Below are positions 12,625-27,100 of a stretch of DNA of 57,500 nucleotides, one piece after another; position 1 is the stretch's first letter; every line of letters begins with the position of its first letter. The stretch covers positions 1,143,109 through 1,200,608 of the forward strand of contig NC_135567.1 of the NCBI RefSeq assembly GCF_964340395.1. The letters are read 5' to 3'. Made by a program: the position numbers and the translations under genes. Below the pieces are notes generated by a model that did no database searches, was not told the origin of the DNA, and was given only the letters and a program-made list of their open reading frames with translations. This stretch comes from Glandiceps talaboti (taxonomy: Eukaryota; Hemichordata; Enteropneusta; Spengelidae).

Positions 12625-15600
12625 TTGGACATTTAGCAAGTACTCAGAACCCTTGGTTGGACATTTAGCTAGTACTAAGAACCCTTGGTTGGACATTTAG
12701 CAAGTACTAAGAACCCTTGGTTGGACATTTAGCTAGTACTAAGAACACTTGGATGGACATTTAACAAGTACTAAGAACCCTTAGTTGGACATTTAGCTAG
12801 TACTAAGAACACTTAGTTGGACATTTAGCTAGTACTAAGAACCCTTGGTTGGACATTTAACAAGTACTAAGAACCCTTGGTTGGACATTTAGCTAGTACT
12901 AAGAACCCTTAGTTGGACATTTAGCTAGTACTAAGAACCCTTGGTTGGACATTTAGCTAGTACTAAGAACCCTTGGTTGGACATTTAACAAGTACTAAGA
13001 ACCCTTAGTTGGACATTTAGCTAGTACTAAGAACCCTTAGTTGGACATTTAGCTAGTACTAAGAACCCTTGGTTGGACATTTAGCTAGTACTAAGAACAC
13101 TTGGTTGGACATTTAACAAGTACTAAGAACACTTGGTTGGACATTTATCAAGTACTCAGAACCCTTAGTTGGACATTTATCAAGTACTCAGAACCCTTAG
13201 TTGGACATTTAGCTAGTACTCAGAACCCTTAGTTGGACATTTATCAAGTACTCAGAACCCTTAGTTGGACATTTATCAAGTACTCAGAACCCTTAGTTGG
13301 ACATTTATCAAGTACTCAGAACCCTTAGTTGGACATTTAGCTAGTACTCAGAACCCTTGGTTGGACATTTATCAAGTACTCAGAACCCTTAGTTGGACAT
13401 TTAGCTAGTACTAAGAACCCTTAGTTGGACTTTTAGCTAGTACTAAGAACCCTTGGATGGACATTTAACAAGTACTAAGAACCCTTGGTTGGACATTTAA
13501 CAAGTACTAAGAACCCTTGGTTGGACATTTAGCTAGTACTAAGAACCCTTGGATGGACATTTAACTAGTACTAAGAACCCTTAGTTGGACATTTAACAAG
13601 TACTAAGAACCCTTGGTTGGACATTTAGCTAGTACTAAGAACACTTGGTTGGACATTTAGCTAGTACTAAGAACACTTAGTTGGACTTTTAGCAAGTACT
13701 AAGAACCCTTGGTTGGACATTTAACAAGTACTAAGAACCCTTGGTTGGACATTTAACAAGTACTAAGAACCCTTGGTTGGACATTTAGCTAGTACTAAGA
13801 ACCCTTGGTTGGACATTTAGCTAGTACTAAGAACACTTGGTTGGACATTTAGCTAGTACTAAGAACACTTAGTTGGACTTTTAGCAAGTACTAAGAACCC
13901 TTGGTTGGACATTTAGCTAGTACTAAGAACCCTTAGTTGGACATTTAGCTAGTACTAAGAACCCTTGGTTGGACATTTAGCAAGTACTAAGAACCCTTGG
14001 ATGGACTTTTAGCAAGTACTAAGAACCCTTGGTTGGACATTTAGCTAGTACTAAGAACCCTTAGTTGGACATTTAGCAAGTACTAAGAACCCTTAGTTGG
14101 ACATTTAGCAAGTACTAAGAACCCTTGGATGGACATTTAACAAGTACTAAGAACCCTTGGTTGGACATTTAGCTAGTACTAAGAACCCTTGGTTGGACAT
14201 TTAGCTAGTACTAAGAACCCTTGGTTGGACATTTAGCTAGTACTAAGAACCCTTGGTTGGACATTTAGCTAGTACTAAGAACCCTTAGTTGGACATTTAG
14301 CAAGTACTAAGAACCCTTGGTTGGACATTTAGCTAGTACTAAGAACCCTTGGTTGGACATTTAGCAACTACTAAGAACCCTTGGTGGGACATTTAGCAAT
14401 TACTAAGAACCCTTGGATGGACATTTAGCTAGTACTAAGAACCCTTGGTTGGACATTTAGCTAGTACTAAGAACCCTTGGTTGGACATTTAGCTAGTACT
14501 AAGAACCCTTGGTGGGACATTTAGCAATTACTAAGAACCCTTGGATGGACATTTAGCAATTACTAAGAACCCTTGGATGGACATTTAGCTAGTACTAAGA
14601 ACCCTTGGTTGGACATTTAGCAATTACTAAGAACCCTTGGATGGACATTTAGCTAGTACTAAGAACCCTTGGTTGGACATTTAGCTAGTACTAAGAACCC
14701 TTAGTTGGACATTTAGCTAGGACTAAGAACCCTTAGTTGGACATTTAGCTAGGACTAAGAACCCTTAGTTGGACATTTAGCTAGTACTAAGAACCCTTGG
14801 TTGGACATTTAGCAATTACTAAGAACCCTTGGATGGACATTTAGCTAGTACTAAGAACCCTTGGTTGGACATTTAGCTAGTACTAAGAACCCTTGGTTGG
14901 ACATTTAGCTAGGACTAAGAACCCTTAGTTGGACATTTAGCTAGGACTAAGAACCCTTAGTTGGACATTTAGCAAGTACTAAGAACCCTTGGTTGGACAT
15001 TTAGCTAGTACTAAGAACCCTTGGTTGGACATTTATCAAGTACTAAGAACCCTTGGTTGGACATTTAGCAAGTACTAAGAACCCTTGGTTGGACATTTAT
15101 CAAGTACTAAGAACCCTTGGTTGGACATTTAGCTAGTACTCAGAACCCTTGGTTGGACATTTATCAAGTACTAAGAACCCTTAGTTGGACATTTAGCTAG
15201 TACTAAGAACCCTTGGTTGGACATTTATCAAGTACTAAGAACCCTTGGTTGGACATTTAGCAAGTACTAAGAACACTTGGTTGGACATTTAGCAACTACT
15301 AAGAACCCTTGGTTGGACATTTAGCTAGTACTAAGAACCCTTGGTTGGACATTTAACAAGTACTAAGAACCCTTAGTTGGACATTTAGCTAGGACTAAGA
15401 ACCCTTAGTTGGACATTTAACAAGTACTAAGAACCCTTGGTTGGACATTTAACAAGTACTAAGAACCCTTGGTTGGACATTTAACAAGTACTAAGAACCC
15501 TTGGTTGGACATTTAGCTAGTACTAAGAACCCTTGGATGGACATTTAGCTAGTACTAAGAACCCTTGGTTGGACATTTAGCAAGTACTAAGAACCCTTGG

Positions 15601-18600
15601 TTGGACATTTAGCTAGTACTCAGAACCCTTGGTTGGACATTTAGCTAGTACTAAGAACCCTTGGATGGACATTTAGCTAGTACTAAGAACCCTTGGTTGG
15701 ACATTTAGCAAGTACTAAGAACCCTTGGTTGGACATTTAGCTAGTACTCAGAACCCTTGGTTGGACATTTAGCTAGTACTAAGAACCCTTGGATGGACAT
15801 TTAGCTAGTACTAAGAACCCTTAGTTGGACATTTAGCTAGTACTAAGAACCCTTGGTTGGACATTTAGCTAGTACTAAGAACACTTGGTTGGACATTTAA
15901 CAAGTACTAAGAACCCTTAGTTGGACATTTAGCTAGTACTAAGAACCCTTGGTTGGACATTTATCAAGTACTAAGAACCCTTGGTTGGACATTTAGCTAG
16001 TACTAAGAACCCTTGGTTGGACATTTAGCAAGTACTAAGAACCCTTGGTTGGACATTTATCAACTACTAAGAACCCTTGGTTGGACATTTAGCTAGTACT
16101 AAGAACCCTTGGTTGGACATTTAACAAGTACTAAGAACACTTGGTTGGACATTTATCAACTACTAAGAACCCTTGGTTGGACATTTAGCTAGTACTAAGA
16201 ACCCTTGGTTGGACATTTAGCTAGTACTAAGAACACTTGGATGGACATTTAACAAGTACTAAGAACCCTTGGTTGGACATTTAGCTAGTACTAAGAACCC
16301 TTGGATGGACATTTAGCTAGTACTAAGAACCCTTAGTTGGACATTTAGCTAGTACTAAGAACCCTTAGTTGGACATTTAGCTAGTACTAAGAACACTTGG
16401 TTGGACATTTAGCTAGTACTAAGAACCCTTGGTTGGACATTTAACAAGTACTAAGAACCCTTGGTTGGACATTTAGCTAGTACTAAGAACACTTGGTTGG
16501 ACATTTAGCAAGTACTAAGAACCCTTGGTTGGACCTTTAGCTAGTACTAAGAACCCTTGGTTGGACATTTAGCTAGTACTAAGAACACTTGGTTGGACAT
16601 TTAGCAAGTACTAAGAACCCTTGGTTGGACATTTAACAAGTACTAAGAACCCTTGGTTGGACATTTAACAAGTACTAAGAACCCTTGGTTGGACATTTAG
16701 CTAGTACTAAGAACCCTTGGTTGGACATTTAGCAAGTACTCAGAACCCTTGGTTGGACATTTAGCTAGTACTAAGAACCCTTGGTTGGACATTTAGCTAG
16801 TACTAAGAACACTTGGTTGGACATTTAGCAAGTACTAAGAACCCTTGGTTGGACATTTAGCAAGTACTAGGAACCCTTGGTTGGACATTTATCAACTACT
16901 AAGAACCCTTGGTTGGACATTTAGCTAGTACTAAGAACCCTTTGATGGACATTTAACAAGTACTCAGAACCCTTGGATGGACATTTAGCTAGTACTAAGA
17001 ACCCTTGGTTGGACATTTAACAAGTACTCAGAACCCTTGGATGGACATTTAGCTAGTACTAAGAACCCTTGGTTGGACATTTAACAAGTACTAAGAACCC
17101 TTGGATGGACATTTATCAACTACTAAGAACCCTTGGTTGGACATTTAACAAGTACTAAGAACCCTTGGATGGACATTTAACAAGTACTAAGAACCCTTGG
17201 TTGGACATTTAGCTAGTACTAAGAACACTTGGTTGGACATTTAGCTAGTACTAAGAACCCTTGGTTGGACATTTAACAAGTACTAAGAACCCTTGGATGG
17301 ACATTTAACAAGTACTAAGAACCCTTGGATGGACATTTATCAACTACTAAGAACCCTTGGTTGGACATTTAACAAGTACTAAGAACACTTGGTTGGACAT
17401 TTAGCTAGTACTAAGAACCCTTGGTTGGACATTTAACAAGTACTAAGAACCCTTGGATGGACATTTATCAACTACTAAGAACCCTTGGTTGGACATTTAA
17501 CAAGTACTCAGAACCCTTGGATGGACATTTAGCTAGTACTAAGAACCCTTGGTTGGACATTTAACAAGTACTAAGAACCCTTGGATGGACATTTATCAAC
17601 TACTAAGAACCCTTGTTTGGACATTTAACAAGTACTAAGAACCCTTGGATGGACATTTAGCTAGTACTAAGAACCCTTGGTTGGACATTTAACAAGTACT
17701 AAGAACCCTTGGATGGACATTTATCAACTACTAAGAACCCTTGGTTGGACATTTAACAAGTACTAAGAACCCTTGGATGGACATTTAGCTAGTACTAAGA
17801 ACCCTTGGATGGACATTTATCAACTACTAAGAACCCTTGGTTGGACATTTAGCTAGTACTAAGAACCCTTGGTTGGACATTTAACAACTACTAAGAACCC
17901 TTGGTTGGACATTTAGCTAGGACTAAGAACCCTTAGTTGGACATTTAGCTAGTACTAAGAACACTTGGTTGGACATTTAGCTAGTACTAAGAACCCTTGG
18001 TTGGACATTTAGCTAGTACTAAGAACCCTTGGTTGGACATTTAGCTAGTACTAAGAACCCTTGGTTGGACATTTAGCTAGTACTAAGAACACTTGGTTGG
18101 ACATTTAGCTAGTACTAAGAACCCTTGGTTGGACATTTAGCTAGTACTAAGAACCCTTGGTTGGACATTTAGCAAGTACTCAGAACCCTTGGTTGGACAT
18201 TTAACAAGTACTAAGAACCCTTGGTTGGACATTTAACAAGTACTAAGAACACTTGGTTGGACATTTATCAAGTACTCAGAACCCTTGGTTGGACATTTAA
18301 CAAGTACTAAGAACACTTGGTTGGACATTTATCAAGTACTCAGAACCCTTGGTTGGACATTTAACAAGTACTAAGAACACTTGGTTGGACATTTAACAAG
18401 TACTAAGAACCCTTGGTTGGACATTTAGCTAGTACTGAGAACCCTTCGTTGGACATTTATCAAGTATTAAGAACCCTTGGTTGGACATTTATCAAGTACT
18501 AAGAACCCTTGGTTGGACATTTAGCTAGTACTAAGAACCCTTGGTTGGACATATATCAAGTACTAAGAACCCTTGGATGGACATTTATCAAGTACTAAGA

Positions 18601-19280
18601 ACCCTTAGTTGGACATTTAACAAGTACTAAGAACCCTTGGATGGACATTTATCAAGTACTAAGAACCCTTAGTTGGACATTTAACAAGTACTAAGAACCC
18701 TTGGATGGACATTTAACAAGTACTAAGAACCCTTGGTTGGACATTTAACAAGTACTAAGAACACTTGGTTGGACATTTACCAAGTACTAAGAACCCTTGG
18801 TTGGACATTTAACAAGTACTAAGAACCCTTGGTTGGACATTTAACAAGTACTAAGAACCCTTGGTTGGACATTTAGCTAGTACTAAGAACCCTTGGATGG
18901 ACATTTAACAAGTACTAAGAACCCTTGGTTGGACATTTAGCAAGTACTAAGAACCCTTGGTTGGACATTTAGCTAGTACTAAGAACCCTTGGATGGACAT
19001 TTAACAAGTACTAAGAACCCTTGGTTGGACATTTAACAAGTACTAAGAACCCTTGGTTGGACATTTAGCTAGTACTAAGAACCCTTGGTTGGACATTTAA
19101 CAAGTACTAAGAACCCTTGGATGGACATTTAACAAGTACTAAGAACCCTTGGTTGGACATTTAACAAGTACTAAGAACCCTTGGTTGGACATTTAGCTAG
19201 TACTAAGAACCCTTGGATGGACATTTATCAAGTACTAAGAACCCTTAGTTGGACATTTATCAAGTACTAAGAACACTTGG
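12625..19280. repeat. 32-bp minisatellite (intronic)
   Basis: About 208 copies of a 32-bp unit built from ttggttggacatttagc and tagtactaagaaccc. Common variants are agcta, agcaa, aacaa and atcaa before gtact, ttggttgg, ttagttgg and ttggatgg at the join, and accc versus acac. In contrast with the arrays that abut acceptors, the unit contains three AG dinucleotides. It stops 87 nt before the acceptor of the exon at 19368. Confidence 0.97.
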
Positions 19281-19367
19281 TCATGGTACAGAGCGTATTA
19301 TTACTTTATTTTACCAACCTGAAGAATGTGTTTAAGGACTAATGATATGTTATTTGTTAATTATCAG
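19281..19367 (+). promoter_or_regulatory. GABPB: Branch point and 3' splice-site region before exon at 19368
   Basis: Unique 87-nt intron end. CTAAT at 19339-19343 fits the metazoan branch-point consensus and lies 25 nt before the acceptor CAG at 19365-19367. A T-rich stretch (tgttatttgttaattat) separates the two. Confidence 0.72.
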
Positions 19368-19555
19368 CTACCAGTACACAAGAGACGTTATCTTGGTTAG
19401 AAGCCCAGACAGTAACAGTGGATAGTGGGCAGACATTGACACTGACAGAGGCTGGCAAATTAGCTTTAAACTGGTCAAAAAATCCCAACACAGCAAACAG
19501 TGGAGGCAGTGGTGATAGTCAAGAAAACACTTCAGTGGATAGTGCCATTGAACAG
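19368..19555 (+). CDS. GABPB: GABPB exon (activation-domain region)
   Basis: This 188-nt exon continues the GABPB frame. Its first two bases complete the codon left open at 1999 (A+CT, Thr), and 62 full codons follow. The peptide contains TQETLSWLEAQTVTVDSGQ, then LTLTEAGKLALNW, a Ser/Gly/Asn-rich linker, and ends SAIEQ. In vertebrate GABPB1 the corresponding part, as I recall it, runs through a glutamate/valine-rich stretch to a similar DGAIQQ just before the VITIVTD block, which supports the order and join of the exons. The acceptor is CAG at 19365-19367 and the donor is CAG|GTTTGT at 19556. The downstream join is phase 0. The coding sequence shows no repeat expansion although both neighbouring introns are arrays. 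Confidence 0.88.
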
Positions 19556-19811
19556 GTTTGTGATTGGCCTAGACCATGTCATATGGCATGGACTAATGAC
19601 CCATAGTGACCTTAATTTACATACAGAGGGCTTTATTACTGATTCTAATCCCACCAATGCTTTACTTTCACTTTGGCAAGAATATGTGCCTGAAATGTGG
19701 TGTGTTATGAAACACTTATTGCCTGCCTTATTTGGGCACTAGCAGATGTCTTTGTATTTTCATGCAATCACTATTTCCTTCAGTTTTCGGCCTTGGCCAA
19801 TAATTGCAGCA
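19556..19811 (+). other. Unique 5' part of the third intron
   Basis: Non-repeat intronic sequence between the donor at 19556 and the start of the 17-21-bp array. Open frames here are short and do not continue the protein. Confidence 0.65.
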
Positions 19812-20858
19812 CCTATGTACCTCCCACTTCTCTATGTACCACACACTTCTACATGTATATGTACCACACACTTCTCTCTATGTACCACACACTTCTCTAT
19901 ATGTACCACACACTTCTCTATATGTACCACACACTTCTCTGTGTACCACACACTTCTCTATGTACCACACACTTCTCTGTGTACCACACACTTCTCTATG
20001 TACCACACACTTCTCTGTACCACATACTTCTCTGTGTACCACACACTTCTCTATGTACCACACACTTCTCTGAATGTACCACACACTTCTCTATGTACCA
20101 CACACTTCTCTATGTACCACACACTTCTCTGTACCACACACTTCTCTATATGTACCAAACACTTCTCTATATGTACCACACACTTCTCTGTGTACCACAC
20201 ACTTCTCTATGTACCACACACTTCTCTATATGTACCACACACTTCTCTATGTACCACACACTTCTCTGTACCACACACTTCTCTATGTACCACACACTTC
20301 TCTATGTACCACACACTTCTCTGTGTACCTCGCACTTCTCTATGTACCACACACTTCTCTATATGTACCACACACTTCTCTGTACCACACACTTCTCTAT
20401 GTACCACACACTTCTCTATATGTACCACACACTTCTCTATATGTACCACACACTTCTCTATATGTACCACACACTTCTCTGTACCACACACTTCTCTATG
20501 TACCACACACTTCTCTATATGTACCACACACTTCTCTATATGTACCACACACTTCTCTGTACCACACACTTCTCTATGTACCACACACTTCTCTATATGT
20601 ACCACACACTTCTCTATATGTACCACACACTTCTCTATATGTACCACACACTTCTCTGTACCACACACTTCTCTATATGTACCACACACTTCTCTATATG
20701 TACCACACACTTCTCTATATGTACCACACACTTCTCTGTACCACACATTTCTCTGTACCACACACTTCTCTATGTACCACACACTTCTCTATATGTACCA
20801 CGCACTTCTCTGTACCACACACTTCTCTGTACCACACACTTCTTTGTACCACACTCTG
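19812..20858 (+). repeat. 17/19/21-bp CTTCTCT minisatellite before an acceptor
   Basis: About 53 units of gtaccacacacttctct followed by nothing, AT, GT or ATAT. Unit length therefore moves in two-base steps among 17, 19 and 21 bp. Almost every unit holds CTTCTCT, and the transcribed strand sense contains no AG dinucleotide. The array lies in the intron before the exon at 20929, ending about 70 nt upstream of its acceptor. The long open frames in several frames and on both strands are by-products of a repeat poor in stop codons. Confidence 0.95.
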
Positions 20859-20928
20859 TCTTTATCATGTACTCACTTCTCCAATCTGAATACTTCTCTG
20901 AAATCTGTATATAATATTTACTTCATAG
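20859..20928 (+). promoter_or_regulatory. GABPB: 3' splice-site region before exon at 20929
   Basis: Non-array intron end. It contains tacttctctg, close to the unit of the array upstream and possibly its seed. The acceptor is CATAG at 20924-20928. No AG occurs between about 19810 and this acceptor. Confidence 0.72.
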
Positions 20929-21135
20929 GTAGTTGGAAGTGAAGATAGTAGTAGTCAGCGTGTCATCACCATAGTAACCGATCAATCTCATGAAGACATT
21001 CCCGTATCACAGCTTTCATCTATTCAGACACCTACAGGGACAACTACATCAGCCCCTCTGATGGTTGCCATGGCGAATGATACACCAAATACTGTTACCA
21101 TAGTTACTCAAGATGTACCAGTCAGTGAGGATGGG
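20929..21135 (+). CDS. GABPB: GABPB exon with VITIVTD block
   Basis: This 207-nt phase-0 exon encodes 69 residues starting VVGSEDSSSQRVITIVTD. Joined to the previous exon it gives AIEQ-VV...RVITIVTD, which closely parallels the AIQQVV...QVITIVTDG of vertebrate GABPB1 as I remember it. This is the glutamine/hydrophobic activation region of GABP beta. A second VTIVTQDVPV motif occurs near the exon end, so the hydrophobic motif is present twice. The acceptor is CATAG at 20924-20928 and the donor is GGG|GTAAGT at 21136. I do not see the short basic KRQ-type nuclear-localisation stretch that vertebrate proteins carry after this region. It may lie in an unseen exon or use another sequence. Confidence 0.9.
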
Positions 21136-21150
21136 GTAAGTTAAAAGTTT

Positions 21151-24100
21151 TATAATCCAATGTATGTTATATTAAACCAACTTAATCCAATGTATGTTAT
21201 ATTAAACCAACTTAATCCAATGTATGTTATATTAAACCAACTTAATCCAATGTATGTTATATTAAACCAACTTAATCCAATGTATGTTATATTAAACCAA
21301 CTGAATCTGATGTATGTTATATTAAACCAACTTAATCTAATGTATGTTATATTAAACCAACTTAATCCAATGTATGTTATATTAAACCAACTTAATCTAA
21401 TGTATGTTATATTAAACTAACTTAATCCAATGTATGTTATATTAAACTAACTTAATCCAATGTATGTTATATTAAACCAACTTAATCCAATGTATGTTAT
21501 ATTAAACCAACTTAATCCAATGTATGTTATATTAAACCAACTTAATCCAATGTATGTTATATTAAACCAACTTAATCCAATGTATGTTATATTAAACCAA
21601 CTTAATCCAATGTATGTTATATTAAACTAACTTAATCCAATGTATGTTATATTAAACCAACTTAATCTAATGTATGTTATATTAAACTAACTTAATCTAA
21701 TGTATGTTATATAAAACCAACTTAATCCAATGTATGTTATATTAAACCAACTTAATCTAATGTATGTTATATTAAACTAACTTAATCTAATGTATGTTAT
21801 ATTAAACCAACTTAATCTAATGTATGTTATATTAAACCAACTTAATCTAATGTATGTTATATTAAACCAACTTAATCCAATGTATGTTATATTAAACCAA
21901 CTTAATCCAATGTATGTTATATTAAACCAACTTAATCCAATGTATGTTATATTAAACCAACTTAATCTAATGTATGTTATATTAAACTAACTTAATCTAA
22001 TGTATGTTATATTAAACCAACTTAATCCAATGTATGTTATATTAAACCAACTTAATCTAATGTATGTTATATTAAACCAACTTAATCTAATGTATGTTAT
22101 ATTAAACCAACTTAATCCAATGTATGTTATATTAAACCAACTTAATCCAATGTATGTTATATTAAACCAACTTAATCTAATGTATGTTATATTAAACCAA
22201 CTTAATCCAATGTATGTTATATTAAACCAACTTAATCTAATGTATGTTATATTAAACTAACTTAATCCAATGTATGTTATATTAAACCAACTTAATCCAA
22301 TGTATGTTATATTAAACCAACTTAATCCAATGTTTGTTATATTAAACTAACTTAATCCAATGTATGTTATATTAAACCAACTTAATCCAATGTATGTTAT
22401 ATTAAACCAACTTAATCCAATGTATGTTATATTAAACCAACTTAATCCAATGTATGTTATATTAAACCAACTGAATCTAATGTATGTTATATTAAACCAA
22501 CTTAATCTAATGTATGTTATATTAAACCAACTTAATCTAATGTATGTTATATTAAACCAACTTAATCCAATGTATGTTATATTAAACCAACTTAATCCAA
22601 TGTATGTTATATTAAACCAACTGAATCTAATGTATGTTATATTAAACCAACTTAATCCAATGTATGTTATATTAAACCAACTTAATCCAATGTACGTTAT
22701 ATTAAACCAACTGAATCTATTGTATGTTATATTAAACCAACTTAATCTGATGTATGTTATATTAAACTAACTTAATCCAATGTATGTTATATTAAACCAA
22801 CTTAATCTAATGTATGTTATATTAAACCAACTTAATCTAATGTATGTTATATTAAACCAACTTAATCTAATGTATGTTATATTAAACCAACTTAATCTAA
22901 TGTATGTTATATTAAACCAACTTAATCTAATGTATGTTATATTAAACCAACTTAATCTAATGTATGTAATATTAAACCAACTTAATCTAATGTACGTTAT
23001 ATTAAACCAACTTAATCCAATGTATGTTATATTAAACCAACTTAATCTAATGTATGTTATATTAAACTAACTTAATCCAATGTATGTTATATTAAACCAA
23101 CTTAATCCAATGTATGTTATATTAAACCAACTTAATCTAATGTATGTTATATTAAACTAACTTAATCTAATGTATGTTATATTAAACTAACTTAATCTAA
23201 TGTATGTTATATTAAACCAACTTAATCCAATGTATGTTATATTAAACCAACTTAATCTGATGTATGTTATATTAAACCAACTTAATCTAATGTATGTTAT
23301 ATTAAACCAACTTAATCTAATGTATGTTATATTAAACCAACTTAATCCAATGTATGTTATATTAAACCAACTTAATCCAATGTATGTTATATTAAACTAA
23401 CTTAATCCAATGTTTGTTATATTAAACCAACTTAATCTAATGTATGTTATATTAAACCAACTTAATCCAATGTATGTTATATTAAACCAACTTAATCCAA
23501 TGTATGTTATATTAAACCAACTTAATCCAATGTATGTTATATTAAACCAACTTAATCCAATGTATGTTATATTAAACCAACTTAATCCAATGTATGTAAT
23601 ATTAAACCAACTTAATCTAATGTATGTAATATTAAACTAACTTAATCTAATGTATGTTATATTAAACCAACTTAATCCAATGTATGTTATATTAAACCAA
23701 CTTAATCTAATGTATGTTATATTAAACCAACTTAATCCAATGTATGTTATATTAAACCAACTTAATCTAATGTATGTTATATTAAACCAACTTAATCTAA
23801 TGTATGTTATATTAAACCAACTTAATCTAATGTATGTAATATTAAACCAACTTAATCTAATGTATGTAATATTAAACTAACTTAATCTAATGTATGTTAT
23901 ATTAAACCAACTTAATCTAATGTATGTTATATTAAACCAACTTAATCCAATGTATGTTATATTAAACTAACTTAATCTAATGTATGTTATATTAAACCAA
24001 CTTAATCCAATGTATGTTATATTAAACCAACTTAATCTAATGTATGTTATATTAAACTAACTTAATCTGATGTATGTTATATTAAACCAACTTAATCCAA

Positions 24101-27100
24101 TGTATGTTATATTAAACCAACTTAATCTAATGTATGTTATATTAAACCAACTTAATCCAATGTATGTTATATTAAACCAACTTAATCTAATGTATGTTAT
24201 ATTAAACCAACTTAATCCAATGTATGTTATATTAAACCAACTTAATCCAATGTATGTTATATTAAACCAACTTAATCCAATGTATGTTATATTAAACCAA
24301 CTTAATCTAATGTATGTTATATTAAACCAACTTAATCCAATGTATGTTATATTAAACCAACTTAATCTAATGTATGTTATATTAAACTAACTTAATCCAA
24401 TGTATGTTATATTAAACCAACTTAATCCAATGTATGTTATATTAAACCAACTTAATCCAATGTATGTTATATTAAACCAACTTAATCTAATGTATGTTAT
24501 ATTAAACCAACTTAATCTAATGTATGTTATATTAAACTAACTTAATCCAATGTATGTTATATTAAACCAACTTAATCCAATGTATGTTATATTAAACCAA
24601 CTTAATCTAATGTATGTTATATTAAACCAACTTAATCTAATGTATGTAATATTAAACCAACTTAATCCAATGTATGTTATATTAAACCAACTTAATCCAA
24701 TGTTATATTAAACCAACTTAATCCAATGTATGTTATATTAAACCAACTTAATCTAATGTATGTTATATTAAACCAACTTAATCTAATGTATGTTATATTA
24801 AACCAACTTAATCCAATGTATGTTATATTAAACCAACTTAATCTAATGTATGTAATATTAAACCAACTTAATCTAATGTATGTTATATTAAACCAACTTA
24901 ATCTAATGTATGTTATATTAAACCAACTTAATCTAATGTATGTAATATTAAACCAACTTAATCTAATGTATGTAATATTAAACCAACTTAATCCAATGTA
25001 TGTTATATTAAACCAACTTAATCCAATGTATGTTATATTAAACCAACTTAATCTAATGTATGTAATATTAAACCAACTTAATCCAATGTATGTTATATTA
25101 AACCAACTTAATCCAATGTATGTTATATTAAACCAACTTAATCTAATGTATGTTATATTAAACCAACTTAATCTAATGTATGTAATATTAAACCAACTTA
25201 ATCCAATGTATGTTATATTAAACCAACTTAATCCAATGTTATATTAAACCAACTTAATCCAATGTATGTTATATTAAACCAACTTAATCTAATGTATGTT
25301 ATATTAAACCAACTTAATCTAATGTATGTTATATTAAACCAACTTAATCCAATGTATGTTATATTAAACCAACTTAATCCAATGTATGTTATATTAAACC
25401 AACTTAATCCAATGTATGTTATATTAAACCAACTTAATCCAATGTTATATTAAACTAACTTAATCTAATGTATGTTATATTAAACCAACTTAATCTAATG
25501 TATGTTATATTAAACCAACTTAATCTAATGTATGTTATATTAAACCAACTTAATCCAATGTATGTTATATTAAACCAACTTAATCTAATGTTTGTTATAT
25601 TAAACCAACTTAATCTAATGTATGTTATATTAAACCAACTTAATCTAATGTATGTTATATTAAACCAACTTAATCTAATGTATGTTATATTAAACCAACT
25701 TAATCCAATGTTTGTTATATTAAACCAACTTAATCTAATGTATGTTATATTAAACTAACTTAATCTAATGTATGTTATATTAAACCAACTTAATCTAATG
25801 TATGTTATATTAAACTAACTTAATCCAATGTATGTTATATTAAACCAACTTAATCCAATGTATGTTATATTAAACCAACTTAATCCAATGTATGTTATAT
25901 TAAACTAACTTAATCTAATGTATGTTATATTAAACCAACTTAATCCAATGTATGTTATATTAAACCAACTTAATCTAATGTATGTTATATTAAACCAACT
26001 TAATCTAATGTATGTTATATTAAACCAACTTAATCTGATGTATGTTATATTAAACCAACTTAATCTAATGTATGTTATATTAAACCAACTTAATCCAATG
26101 TATGTTATATTAAACTAACTTAATCTAATGTATGTTATATTAAACCAACTTAATCCAATGTATGTTATATTAAACTAACTTAATCTAATGTATGTTATAT
26201 TAAACCAACTTAATCTAATGTATGTTATATTAAACCAACTTAATCTAATGTATGTTATATTAAACTAACTTAATCCAATGTATGTTATATTAAACCAACT
26301 TAATCCAATGTATGTTATATTAAACCAACTTAATCCAATGTATGTTATATTAAACCAACTTAATCTAATGTATGTTATATTAAACCAACTTAATCTAATG
26401 TATGTTATAATAAACCAACTTAATCTAATGTATGTTATATTAAACTAACTTAATCTAATGTATGTTATATTAAACTAACTTAATCCAATGTATGTTATAT
26501 TAAACCAACTTAATCTAATGTATGTTATATTAAACCAACTTAATCTAATGTATGTTATATTAAACCAACTTAATCCAATGTATGTTATATTAAACCAACT
26601 TAATCTAATGTATGTAATATTAAACTAACTTAATCTAATGTATGTTATATTAAACCAACTTAATCTAATGTATGTTATATTAAACCAACTTAATCTAATG
26701 TATGTTATATTAAACCAACTTAATCCAATGTATGTTATATTAAACCAACTTAATCCAATGTATGTTATATTAAACCAACTTAATCTAATGTATGTTATAT
26801 TAAACCAACTTAATCCAATGTATGTTATATTAAACCAACTTAATCTGATGTATGTTATATTAAACTAACTTAATCTAATGTATGTTATATTAAACCAACT
26901 TAATCTGATGTATGTTATATTAAACTAACTTAATCCAATGTATGTTATATTAAACCAACTTAATCCAATGTATGTTATATTAAACCAACTTAATCTAATG
27001 TATGTTATATTAAACCAACTTAATCTGATGTATGTTATATTAAACTAACTTAATCTAATGTATGTTATATTAAACCAACTTAATCTAATGTATGTTATAT

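Noticed and set aside
1-19280. CRISPR array interpretation of the direct repeats
   Set aside because: Repeats are head-to-tail without spacers, units vary at random sites, there are no cas genes, and the context is eukaryotic.
19697-20942. ORFs of up to 405 codons (CTTHFS/MYHTLLY repeats) in several frames and on both strands
   Set aside because: All frames are open at once because the repeat lacks stop codons. The region is an intron between two exons whose phases join.
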